From Bacillota bacterium (GTDB lineage: Bacteria > Bacillota > Bacilli > Bacillales > Cytobacillaceae), in contig JAUZPT010000048.1 of NCBI GenBank assembly GCA_030705745.1, positions 1-12,417 on the forward strand: 12,417 nucleotides of DNA, written 5' to 3'. Positions 6,726 through 12,417 of the stretch are shown here, in pieces; position 1 is the first letter of the stretch, and every line of letters begins with the position of its first letter. The translations under genes were made by a program, and so were the position numbers. The notes under the pieces were generated by a model. That model ran no database searches, was not told the origin of the DNA, and saw only the letters and a program-made list of their open reading frames with translations.

Positions 6726-7604
6726 TTAGTCCTTCCAATACTTGTACAATGCCTGTGTCCCGCTATTACCTTCCCCTTTTTCATCAAGCTGATCATACAA
6801 CGATTTAGCAAGTGCAAGTCCTGGTGCATCCATTCCCATTTTTTCGGCTTCCTCGAGGGCAATTTTCATATCCTTGATAAAGTGTTTGATATAAAAACCT
6901 GGCTCAAAATTCCCGTTCAGAATGCGTGGTGCCAAATTGCTTAGAGACCAGCTTCCCGCTGCCCCCGTCGAAATGCTTTTCAATACATTCTCAGGATTAA
7001 GACCCGCTTTTTCTGCATAAATGATGGCTTCACAGACACCCATCATATTTGAAGCAATGGCAATTTGATTACACATTTTTGTATGCTGACCGGATCCGGC
7101 TTTCCCTTGATAAACGATATTGGTACCTAGCTTCTCAAATATCGGTTTCACTGCCTCAAAAGCATCTTTATCTCCACCAGCCATGATGGCAAGCTTTGCT
7201 TCCTTAGCTCCAACATCTCCTCCAGATACAGGAGCATCTATTGCAAAAATTCCTTTTTTTGCTGCTTCCTCATAAATTCTCACTGCAAGTGATGGTGTTG
7301 ACGTTGTCATATCAATTAAAAAGGAATCTCTGCGCGCGCAGTTTATTATACCGTTTTCTCCAAAATAGATTTCTTCAACATCATAAGGGTACCCAACCAT
7401 TGTAAAAATGACGTGGGCGTTTTGGGCAGCCTCCTTAGGAGTATTAGCCCACTTTGCACCTTTAGCAAGCAAGTCTGCCGCTTTTTCTTTTGTTCGATTA
7501 TAAACAACTAGAGAATAGCCTCCCTCTAGTAAATGTCCTGCCATACTCTTTCCCATTACACCTGTGCCTATAAATGCGATTACTGTATTCTCTGGTGTCA
7601 GCAT
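6726..7604 (-). CDS. ykwC: YkwC, NAD(P)-dependent beta-hydroxyacid dehydrogenase family
   Basis: A 292-residue cytosolic oxidoreductase of the 3-hydroxyisobutyrate dehydrogenase family. It shows the Rossmann motif FIGTGVMG (11-18), the substrate-binding signature DAPVSGGDVG (123-132), the catalytic lysine K176 with N179 in GQHTKMCNQ, and GAAGSWSLSNLAPR further on. Its length matches B. subtilis YkwC (288). The frame extends 26 codons upstream, but AGAGAGGAAG precedes the ATG at 7604 and family members begin close to the Rossmann strand, so 7604 is chosen. A weak promoter (TTGGTG at 7673-7668, TAAAAT at 7648-7643, 19-base spacer) would serve it, since a terminator at 7685-7714 cuts it off from ptsHI. 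The physiological substrate of YkwC is not known to me. Confidence 0.92.
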   Translation of the reverse strand: MLTPENTVIAFIGTGVMGKSMAGHLLEGGYSLVVYNRTKEKAADLLAKGAKWANTPKEAAQNAHVIFTMVGYPYDVEEIYFGENGIINCARRDSFLIDMTTSTPSLAVRIYEEAAKKGIFAIDAPVSGGDVGAKEAKLAIMAGGDKDAFEAVKPIFEKLGTNIVYQGKAGSGQHTKMCNQIAIASNMMGVCEAIIYAEKAGLNPENVLKSISTGAAGSWSLSNLAPRILNGNFEPGFYIKHFIKDMKIALEEAEKMGMDAPGLALAKSLYDQLDEKGEGNSGTQALYKYWKD

Positions 7605-7684
7605 CCTGATACTTCCTCTCTTAACTTTTATATCTCGGTAATATTTTATCATGGTTGAAATACTTTTCACCAATATTCGCAACG

Positions 7685-7714
7685 AAAAAAAAGACCGGGA
7701 CTACTTCCCCGATC
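7685..7714 (-). terminator. Rho-independent terminator upstream of ykwC
   Basis: On the minus strand GATCGGGG (7714-7707), loop AAGTAG and TCCCGGTC (7700-7693) pair over 8 bp with two G-T wobbles, followed by eight T (7692-7685). It would stop transcripts arriving from the ptsI side before ykwC. No gene is visible between it and the ptsI terminator at 7907-7935, so it acts as a second stop or is left over from a lost gene. Confidence 0.8.
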
Positions 7715-7808
7715 TAAGTGCTCAATCTCCAATTTTGCACATTCATAGTTTATCCCTTGCAGTGAATTTTATTCGCAGTTTTTTAAAGTTTGTCTATATT
7801 AAATTTGC

Positions 7809-7834
7809 CTGTTGATTTCCGCTCCCATCAACAT
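7809..7834. repeat. Probable internally deleted copy of the Bacillaceae intergenic repeat
   Basis: CTGTTGATTTCCGCTCC (7809-7825) matches the left end of the GC-rich repeat at 12342 at 16 of 17 positions. Nine bases after its start motif comes the inverted copy of the end, so TGTTGAT (7810-7816) and ATCAACA (7827-7833) form a perfect 7-bp hairpin with a 10-base loop. This is what two joined ends of an element with inverted termini would look like after loss of the middle. The rest of the gap 7834-7906 is AT-rich with nothing I can assign. Confidence 0.45.
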
Positions 7835-7906
7835 AGTGGTTAATATCAACAATGTTTTTTAGTATAGCCTAAAAGTTTAAAACAAATTAAAATTCGAATA
7901 TTTCAC

Positions 7907-7935
7907 AAAAAAATACCGACTGTAGCAACAGCCGG
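7907..7935 (-). terminator. Terminator of the ptsHI transcript
   Basis: On the minus strand CCGGCTGT (7935-7928), loop TGCT and ACAGTCGG (7923-7916) form an 8-bp stem with one G-T wobble, followed by TA and T7 (7913-7907). It lies 112 bases beyond the ptsI stop; the intervening 7936-8046 has no gene. Confidence 0.85.
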
Positions 7936-8046
7936 CCAATTAGGGGGAAAATGAGAATGATTAGCAAACACTAATTGATATCCAAGTGCTTACCACACTT
8001 ATACCCATTTTTCCTGAAGTAAAACTTATTAAACATTTCATTAATA

Positions 8047-9762
8047 TTACATTTTCGCAGCAGCTTTAACCGCTTCAACCACTTCAGCAGTCGTGCTCAT
8101 GTTCAATACCTCTTGAGCAAGTTCTTGCATCCGTTTTCTGCTTAATTTACGTATTTGTGAACGAGCTTTCAAAATTGATGTGGCACTCATTGAAAATTCA
8201 TCGAGGCCTAATCCTAAAAGAAGAGGTATGGCTGTTTCGTCTCCTGCCATTTCTCCACACATACCTGCCCATTTACCTTCTGCATGCGCAGCATCTATGA
8301 CCATTTTTACCAATCTTAAAATAGAAGGGCTATATGGCTGATACAAATAAGCGACGCGTTGGTTCATGCGGTCAGCAGCCATCGTGTATTGAATCAAGTC
8401 ATTTGTTCCAATACTAAAGAAATCTACTTCCTTAGCAAATTGATCAGCAAGAATGGCCGTCGATGGAATCTCAACCATGATCCCTAATTCAATTTTATCA
8501 GAAACAATTTGTCCTTCAGAAACGAGCTTGTCTTTTTCTTCGTTTAAAACAGCCTTTGCTGCACGGAATTCATCAAGAGTCGCAATCATAGGGAACATGA
8601 TTTTCAAGTTTCCAAAACTGCTTGCCCTTAACAAGGCACGCAACTGGGTTCTGAAAATCTCCTGTTCTTCGAGACACAACCGAATCGCTCTGAAACCAAG
8701 GAAAGGATTCATTTCTTTAGGCAAATTAAGATATGGCAATTCCTTGTCTCCACCAATATCCAATGTCCGGACGACAACAGGCTTTCCACCCATGCCCTGC
8801 AACACTGATTTATACGCATCAAATTGTTCATCTTCAGTTGGCAATTGTTCTCGGCCCATATAAAGGAATTCTGTTCGGTATAGACCGACTCCTTCACCGC
8901 CGTTTTCAATAACACCTTTTAAGTCCTTCGGCGTTCCGATGTTCGCAGCCAATTCCACGTGATGGCCATCTTCAGAAAGCGTTGGCTCATTCACTAACTT
9001 TGCCCATTCAGCTTTTTGAGCTTCGTATTCTTTGTGGATACGATGATATTCTTCGACAACTTCAGGAGTTGGATTGATATGTACTTGCCCTTTCAATCCA
9101 TCAACAATGACCAAATCACCATTATTGATTTCTTCAGTAGCCGTTTTCGTCCCAACCACAGCCGGTATTTCCATCGAGCGAGCCATTATGGCAGAGTGGG
9201 ACGTACGGCCGCCTATATCAGTTGTAAAACCTTTAACAAACTGACGGTTTAATTGAGCTGTATCAGATGGCGTCAAATCTTCCGCAATGATGATGACTTC
9301 TTCAGCAATCATGCTTGGATTCACGACGTGAACACCCAACAAATGGGAGAGAACACGTTTCGTGACATCACGAATATCCGCTGCTCTTTCCTTCATATAC
9401 TCATTATCCATTTGTTCGAACATCATGATGAACATATCCGCCGTTTCTTTCAGCGCATGCTCTGCATTGACATTCTCGGAACTAATCTTGTCTTCTATTG
9501 GTGCAATAAGCTCAGGATCGCTAAGAACAAGAAGATGTGCTTCGAAAATGGCTGCCTTATCCTGCCCTAAATCTACTCTTGCCCGATCACGAATGGCGGA
9601 CAATTCCGACTTTGATTGTTCCAATGCCGAATGGAATCGTTGAATCTCCAGTTTGGCATCATCTACTGTCTTTTTTTCAAAAGATAGATCAGGTTCTACC
9701 AGGCGGTAGGCTTTTGCAATTGCAATTCCATTTGAAGCAGCAATACCATTTAAAAAAGTCAT
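8047..9762 (-). CDS. ptsI: Phosphoenolpyruvate-protein phosphotransferase (enzyme I of the PTS)
   Basis: A 571-residue soluble enzyme that takes phosphate from phosphoenolpyruvate and passes it to HPr, the first step for all PTS sugars. Order of parts: HPr-binding helical domain (about 1-145), phosphohistidine domain with active H189 in [15 protein letters not shown] (181-195), and PEP-binding TIM barrel (about 255-540) with [55 protein letters not shown] and catalytic C502 in GMCGEMAG. All key residues are present and the length is normal. The start ATG shares one base with the ptsH stop (TAATG at 9764-9760), so translation is coupled to ptsH. Transcription ends at the hairpin at 7907-7935. 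Confidence 0.98.
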   Translation of the reverse strand: MTFLNGIAASNGIAIAKAYRLVEPDLSFEKKTVDDAKLEIQRFHSALEQSKSELSAIRDRARVDLGQDKAAIFEAHLLVLSDPELIAPIEDKISSENVNAEHALKETADMFIMMFEQMDNEYMKERAADIRDVTKRVLSHLLGVHVVNPSMIAEEVIIIAEDLTPSDTAQLNRQFVKGFTTDIGGRTSHSAIMARSMEIPAVVGTKTATEEINNGDLVIVDGLKGQVHINPTPEVVEEYHRIHKEYEAQKAEWAKLVNEPTLSEDGHHVELAANIGTPKDLKGVIENGGEGVGLYRTEFLYMGREQLPTEDEQFDAYKSVLQGMGGKPVVVRTLDIGGDKELPYLNLPKEMNPFLGFRAIRLCLEEQEIFRTQLRALLRASSFGNLKIMFPMIATLDEFRAAKAVLNEEKDKLVSEGQIVSDKIELGIMVEIPSTAILADQFAKEVDFFSIGTNDLIQYTMAADRMNQRVAYLYQPYSPSILRLVKMVIDAAHAEGKWAGMCGEMAGDETAIPLLLGLGLDEFSMSATSILKARSQIRKLSRKRMQELAQEVLNMSTTAEVVEAVKAAAKM

Positions 9763-10028
9763 TATTCTGCCAAACCTTCTTTTTTCAGTGTTTCTTCTAG
9801 CGTTTTTACAGCTTCGTCTGCGTCGCTGCCATCCGCACTGATTTTAATGTCTGCACCTTGGCCGACACCTAAAGACATTACACCCATTATCGATTTTAAA
9901 TTTACTTTTTTATCTTTATATTCTAGGTGGATTTCAGAATCGAATTTGCTTGCTGTTTGGACTAATAATGTCGCCGGTCTTGCGTGAATGCCAGTCTCTG
10001 CTATTACTTTGAATTGTTTTTCTGCCAT
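9762..10028 (-). CDS. ptsH: Phosphocarrier protein HPr
   Basis: An 88-residue cytosolic phosphocarrier. H15 in TGIHARPAT accepts phosphate from enzyme I and passes it to the sugar-specific EIIA domains. S46 in [12 protein letters not shown] is the site modified by HPr kinase/phosphorylase; in low-GC Gram-positives HPr-Ser-P is the co-repressor of CcpA, so this gene links uptake to catabolite repression. Length and sequence are standard for the family. Start: ATG with AAAGGAGT about 10 bases upstream. It is the first gene of a ptsH-ptsI operon; ptsG, which precedes ptsH in B. subtilis, is not next to it here. Confidence 0.98.
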   Translation of the reverse strand: MAEKQFKVIAETGIHARPATLLVQTASKFDSEIHLEYKDKKVNLKSIMGVMSLGVGQGADIKISADGSDADEAVKTLEETLKKEGLAE

Positions 10029-10095
10029 GATTTATCAAACTCCTTTAAAATAAGAATAAATAAGTGATAACAAAATTTCATTACTTCTTCATTAA

Positions 10096-10122
10096 CTTAT
10101 ACAATTTAGCCCTTTTAGTCAA
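10096..10122 (-). promoter_or_regulatory. Probable ptsHI promoter
   Basis: On the minus strand TTGACT (10122-10117) and TATAAG (10101-10096) are separated by 15 bases, a little short of the optimum, about 70 bases upstream of the ptsH start. With no ptsG gene upstream, the operon needs its own promoter in this gap. I see no terminator or cre site between here and 10244. Confidence 0.45.
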
Positions 10123-10244
10123 CTAAACCGTTAATAGATTAAAAATTAAGAAATATTCCATAAAAATACGCTGAATCATACACGTCCAATGGAGGAAGTT
10201 TTTATTGCAATGACACGTGGTTCAACCAATAATGTTTCGCCTTC

Positions 10245-10439
10245 TCAACTCCTAGCTTCGTTTGTATATCGGTACAAAACATCGCCCCCACGTTGAGCGA
10301 TACCTCGAAAATTCTTGAAGTCTTCTCTTTTGACCAAAAGTTGGCGGAAAGGAAGGAAATCTTCTTTTTTCACAAAATACTCGGATAACTGACCTGACTT
10401 CAAATGATCCATAACTTCAATCATCATCTCATCTTTCAC
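10245..10439 (-). CDS. Small conserved-looking protein of 64 residues, function unknown
   Basis: A 64-residue soluble, charged protein with no membrane segment, signal peptide or catalytic motif. The middle (VKKEDFLPFRQLLVKREDFKNFRGIAQRGG) contains two KxEDF units about 15 residues apart (near 24-28 and 38-42), which suggests a short internal repeat. I have a vague memory of similar short Bacillus proteins carrying an abortive-infection label, but nothing in this sequence supports that function. The start is GTG at 10439, backed by GGAGGG about 8 bases upstream; minus-strand TATAAT at 10473-10468 is a perfect -10. The ribosome binding site and promoter argue for a real gene. It is divergent from ykvS and precedes ptsH, but the ptsH promoter lies between them. 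Confidence 0.7.
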   Translation of the reverse strand: MKDEMMIEVMDHLKSGQLSEYFVKKEDFLPFRQLLVKREDFKNFRGIAQRGGDVLYRYTNEARS

Positions 10440-10467
10440 ATTCTTCCCTCCTCTACTTTTTTCATAT

Positions 10468-10497
10468 ATTATAGTATATCATCTTTCACGTGAAAGA
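10468..10497 (-). promoter_or_regulatory. Promoter of the 64-residue gene with overlapping perfect palindrome
   Basis: TATAAT on the minus strand (10473-10468) is a consensus -10. Seventeen bases upstream, where the -35 should be, lies TCTTTCACGTGAAAGA (10482-10497), a perfect 16-bp palindrome. It would cover the -35 (CTTTCA, only 3 of 6 matches), so it looks like an operator or activator site. The half sequence GTGAAAGATGA recurs exactly at the GTG start codon (10439-10429). I do not recognise the regulator. Confidence 0.5.
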
Positions 10498-10694
10498 AAT
10501 TTCTTCGCACTTAACAATGGAATTCCTGGCTAATTTATATACGTATTTTGAAGATTTTCTTATTTAATCGAAATTTTCAGCTTTTTTATGGAAAATTATT
10601 TAAATTGTCACATAAAAGCCTTTACGAACAAATAAAAGTAGTGCAAACTGTTATTTATATGGTTATTAGCTGCTAAGTAAAGGAGAGAGATAAA

Positions 10695-10883
10695 TTGAAA
10701 AAAGCAGAAGTGGGGAATGTAATTGAGTTTCGCGATGGATTACAGGGGATTGTCGAAAAAGTCAATGAAAACTCGGTCATTGTCGATCTAACATATATGG
10801 ACAATTATCGGGATTTGGAACTTGATCAACGTACTGTCATTAACCATAAAAATTATAAAATTATTAAAGAAACAGCTTATTAA
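10695..10883 (+). CDS. ykvS: YkvS family protein (DUF2187)
   Basis: A 62-residue soluble protein nearly collinear with B. subtilis YkvS: KKAEVGNVIEF, then GLQGIVEKVNENSVIVDLT, DLELDQRTVINHKNYKI. The pattern resembles a small SH3-like/KOW-type barrel: a valine- and glycine-rich strand, a turn at NEN, and a second strand. A nucleic-acid or protein-binding role is only a guess, since the family has no assigned function. The start is TTG with AAAGGAGAGAGA 5-8 bases before it, and the family starts at this point (MKKAEVGN). It is a single gene with its own terminator, divergent from the 64-residue gene. I could not find a convincing promoter in 10500-10680. Confidence 0.88.
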   Translation: MKKAEVGNVIEFRDGLQGIVEKVNENSVIVDLTYMDNYRDLELDQRTVINHKNYKIIKETAY

Positions 10884-10922
10884 CACAGTTTTAAGTAATT
10901 TAATAGATTAAAAGATAAAAAT

Positions 10923-10956
10923 AGAAGCTGTCAAAAAGACTGCTTCTTTTATTTTG
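10923..10956 (+). terminator. Terminator of ykvS
   Basis: AGAAGCTGTC (10923-10932) pairs with GACTGCTTCT (10938-10947) around a five-A loop with one T-T mismatch, followed by TTTATTTTG. It lies 40 bases after the ykvS stop. Confidence 0.8.
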
Positions 10957-11058
10957 CTCCTAATCATGACCAAATTATTTTAATATGAATCCCCTTTGCT
11001 TTCCATCTCCCTACTCTTAATCCACTATTACAATTTGTTCCATCAATCTTGGCTGAGG

Positions 11059-11087
11059 GGGCTGACCCTTTGTTTTTGAGACAGCCC
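11059..11087 (-). terminator. Hairpin downstream of the 40-residue gene
   Basis: On the minus strand GGGCTGTCTC (11087-11078) and GGGTCAGCCC (11068-11059) pair with one T-T mismatch and one wobble around AAAAACAAA. It starts 17 bases after the stop of the 40-residue gene. There is no U tract after the stem on either strand, so its efficiency as a terminator is doubtful; it may protect the 3' end instead. Confidence 0.45.
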
Positions 11088-11103
11088 ACTCTCAATATTG
11101 CCG

Positions 11104-11226
11104 TTACAATTTTGGATTGATGTTGTCCTTTGTAATTTCTTTAAATGACTTTATTTTCCCATGGGGATTTTGATCTTGTTTTCTGACAGTCCATTCCCGC
11201 TCTTTTTCGCTTTTGGATTTGCTCAT
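11104..11226 (-). CDS. Conserved-looking 40-residue basic protein, function unknown
   Basis: The 40-residue product begins MSKSKSEKEREWTVRKQ, continues through NPHGKIKSFKE and ends in NPKL. It is strongly charged (about a quarter Lys), has no hydrophobic segment and no cysteine, and is likely cytosolic or spore-core. The start is supported by a strong GGAAAGGAGGAGAA ending 2-3 bases before the ATG. From memory it resembles a very short Bacillaceae protein family (possibly DUF6254), which I cannot verify. The size and composition recall small sporulation proteins, and GTATA at about 11293 resembles a SigG -35, but no -10 matches. It is divergent from the lipoprotein gene, sharing a 193-base upstream region with a perfect palindrome. 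Confidence 0.7.
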   Translation of the reverse strand: MSKSKSEKEREWTVRKQDQNPHGKIKSFKEITKDNINPKL

Positions 11227-11324
11227 TGTTCTCCTCCTTTCCCTTTTTATCTTTTTCCATCCTACTTATTATTATTAAAAAAATTTACTTATACAGAATT
11301 TCTGTTACTTCATCTAGTTTGAAA

Positions 11325-11340
11325 CGAATAGGCCTATTCG
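11325..11340. promoter_or_regulatory. Perfect 16-bp palindrome between divergent genes
   Basis: CGAATAGGCCTATTCG is self-complementary over all 16 bases. It lies 98 bases before the 40-residue gene and 79 bases before the lipoprotein gene. It is upstream of the probable lipoprotein -35 (TTGAGA, 11366-11371). It has the form of a dimeric repressor or activator site; I do not know the regulator. Confidence 0.45.
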
Positions 11341-11419
11341 CTTATTTCTCAAATAATTGTAACGATTGAGAACATTTTTCGACTAAAATAATAACAGACA
11401 TATCCTGAGGAGGAATATT

Positions 11420-12130
11420 ATGATCAGATGGAACAGACTTTTAACAGGAGTGGGAATCACAGCAATCATCCTGTCAGGATGCGGAACTGCGCAAAATGCA
11501 GAGCAACAAAAAAATGGCAGCACACAACCGCAGACAGAAGTGGCAAAGACGAAAGATAAAAAAACAGAAACGGTTCACAGTAATGTGTCGAAGGATGGAA
11601 GTGTTAACCCGAATTCTAAGAACAATAAAATAGTTGCCTCAAAACAGCAAACCGTCCGTTTATTGGAACAAAAGATATCCTATAACCAAAACGGGACGAA
11701 GAAGGAAGAAACGGCGTTTTTAAAACATTCAAACAATGATGCATATTCTCTTTATGTTTTGCCAGAATATGAGTTATCTGCAGAGGAACCTAACCGAGAT
11801 ATTATTGCCTTAAAGTCAAATGGAACCATCTTTATGCGCATTGAAACGTTATCTGACGATCTAGATATGAATTCGGCAAAAGAAACGATGAAAACGGAAC
11901 TTTCGGCAATCAATTCCGGAGTAAAGGAAATACAAGTTCCACAAGATGACTTTTTTCAAAATGCTATAGCGATGGAAGTTCAAAAGGATGGGGATGTTGT
12001 AACTTCTTACATTATTCCTGATTCAGGAATCAAAATTAAATTGACCCTTTATACGAAACAAGATTTAGACAATCGAGATGCATTTTTACAAATGGCAAAA
12101 ACCATATATAAGGAAAAAGGAATGAATTAA
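11420..12130 (+). CDS. Secreted lipoprotein of unknown function
   Basis: A 236-residue protein with a lipoprotein signal peptide: RWNR positive start, hydrophobic 7-18, lipobox LSGC with C21 as the predicted lipid-modified residue, so it should be anchored to the outer face of the membrane. Residues about 22-75 form a Lys/Thr/Asn/Gln-rich flexible linker. The remainder (about 80-236) is a mixed alpha/beta domain (TVRLLEQKISYNQNG, YSLYVLPEYELSAEEP, IKIKLTLYTKQDLDNRDAFLQMAKTIY) that I do not recognise; it ends with a helix such as those found in small Bacillus lipoproteins with a PsbP- or sporulation-lipoprotein-like fold, but this is not a firm assignment. GAGGAGG lies 6 bases before the ATG. 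A possible promoter is TTGAGA (11366-11371), 17 bases, TAATAA (11389-11394). Confidence 0.85.
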   Translation: MIRWNRLLTGVGITAIILSGCGTAQNAEQQKNGSTQPQTEVAKTKDKKTETVHSNVSKDGSVNPNSKNNKIVASKQQTVRLLEQKISYNQNGTKKEETAFLKHSNNDAYSLYVLPEYELSAEEPNRDIIALKSNGTIFMRIETLSDDLDMNSAKETMKTELSAINSGVKEIQVPQDDFFQNAIAMEVQKDGDVVTSYIIPDSGIKIKLTLYTKQDLDNRDAFLQMAKTIYKEKGMN

Positions 12131-12212
12131 TAAAAACCCGACGAAAGTTTAGTTAGCGGGTTCAGTTCTGACGTATAAAATACTAAAACCACCAAAAAAT
12201 AGATCAGAAAAA

Positions 12213-12236
12213 GAGCTTGGAGAATATTCCAAGCTC
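12213..12236 (+). terminator. First of two tandem hairpins after the lipoprotein gene
   Basis: GAGCTTGGA (12213-12221) and TCCAAGCTC (12228-12236) form a perfect 9-bp stem with loop GAATAT. No U tract follows because the next hairpin begins at the very next base. An additional weak inverted repeat, AACCCG/CGGGTT (12135-12140 and 12157-12162), lies just after the stop codon. Confidence 0.5.
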
Positions 12237-12285
12237 AGGCTGTCGAAAAACATTCGACAGCCTTTTATTTTATTTATTTTTTTAT
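12237..12285 (+). terminator. Rho-independent terminator of the lipoprotein gene
   Basis: AGGCTGTCGAA (12237-12247), loop AAACA, TTCGACAGCCT (12253-12263): a perfect 11-bp stem followed by TTTATTTTATTTATTTTTTTA. It is 107 bases beyond the lipoprotein stop. No gene is visible from 12131 to the window end. Confidence 0.85.
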
Positions 12286-12341
12286 CAAATCACCGCGTTA
12301 ATATGTTATAACATTATTAAAAATTACCTCATTAAACAGGT

Positions 12342-12417
12342 CTGTTGATTTGCGCTCCACGCGCTTCGCTTTCCGCGGGCGTGCCGGGGAGCTTCCTCGG
12401 CGCTTCGCTCCTGCGGG
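12342..12417. repeat. GC-rich Bacillaceae intergenic repeat, cut by the window edge
   Basis: From CTGTTGATT at 12342 the base composition switches abruptly from about 25-30 percent to more than 65 percent GC. The block contains two near-identical units, GCGCTTCGCTTTCCGCGGG (12361-12379) and GCGCTTCGCTCCTGCGGG (12400-12417), separated by 20 bases. I recall very similar segments starting CTGTTGATTTCCGCTCC and ending in the inverse as a high-copy, roughly 130-base non-coding repeat in many Bacillus-group genomes. It has no coding capacity here. A shortened relative is at 7809-7834. Origin (miniature inverted-repeat element or structured RNA) is unknown to me. Confidence 0.6.

Noticed and set aside
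7605..7682. N-terminal extension of ykwC by 26 codons
   Set aside because: The better ribosome binding site precedes the ATG at 7604, the family starts there, and the extension sequence is not conserved-looking.
8453..9800. Several plus-strand open frames of 78-136 codons across ptsI
   Set aside because: They lie entirely antisense to the well-supported ptsI frame, lack ribosome binding sites and their products look like no protein family.
10210..10296. Plus-strand 28-codon frame after GGAGGAAG
   Set aside because: It overlaps the 64-residue gene in antisense, the Shine-Dalgarno-like sequence is too far from its ATG, and the product looks random.
11320..11345. SigW/SigX-type promoter beginning TGAAAC
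   Set aside because: The -35-like TGAAAC is present, but no CGTA or CGTC follows at 16-17 bases; it overlaps the palindrome instead.
1..12417. CRISPR array, tRNA/rRNA, phage, transposase, toxin-antitoxin or defence cluster
   Set aside because: I looked for regularly spaced repeats, tRNA-like cloverleaves and characteristic proteins on both strands and saw none. The window is mostly conserved core genes, so I do not claim an undescribed system.

Overview
The window looks like chromosomal DNA from an AT-rich, endospore-forming Bacillaceae bacterium (Bacillus in the broad sense, for example Bacillus, Neobacillus or Mesobacillus). The support is a set of proteins that resemble Bacillus subtilis FadH, YkyB, CheV, PatA, MhqE/MhqD, YkwC, PtsI, PtsH and YkvS, strong AGGAGG-type ribosome binding sites, and GTG and TTG starts. 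From memory, the ptsHI - ykwC - patA - cheV - ykyB - ykuF(fadH) order follows the B. subtilis ptsHI-to-ykuF segment, here with ptsHI at the right. All identifications come from reading protein sequence; no database search was run.

Left part (1-1900): fadH (-), a 2,4-dienoyl-CoA reductase for unsaturated fatty acid beta-oxidation, carries an in-frame amber codon just before its conserved C-terminal tail and has a good FadR-type operator upstream. Then come a small Pro/Tyr/Gly-rich membrane-anchored protein (+) and ykyB (+), which converges on cheV through a bidirectional terminator.

Middle (1900-7700): cheV (-, chemotaxis coupling and response regulator), a DinB-fold enzyme (-), patA (+, aminotransferase), and a translationally coupled mhqE-mhqD pair (-) for quinone/catechol resistance. 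The mhqE promoter has a near-consensus MhqR operator immediately after its -10 element. ykwC (-), a beta-hydroxyacid dehydrogenase relative, follows.

Right part (7700-12417): a 440-base gap holds two minus-strand terminators and what looks like an internally deleted copy of a repeat. ptsI and ptsH (-) encode the general sugar phosphotransferase proteins and overlap by one base. Beyond them are a 64-residue unknown gene (-) with a perfect 16-bp palindrome at its promoter, ykvS (+), a 40-residue gene (-, 11104-11226) with a strong ribosome binding site, and an unknown lipoprotein (+). The last two genes diverge around a second perfect 16-bp palindrome. The window ends inside a GC-rich intergenic repeat of a type common in Bacillaceae.

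This is mostly conserved core housekeeping and stress-response DNA. I see no CRISPR array, phage, transposase, toxin-antitoxin or defence system. The points most worth checking are the fadH nonsense codon, the predicted FadR and MhqR operators, the two orphan palindromes, the 40-residue gene and the repeat pair.
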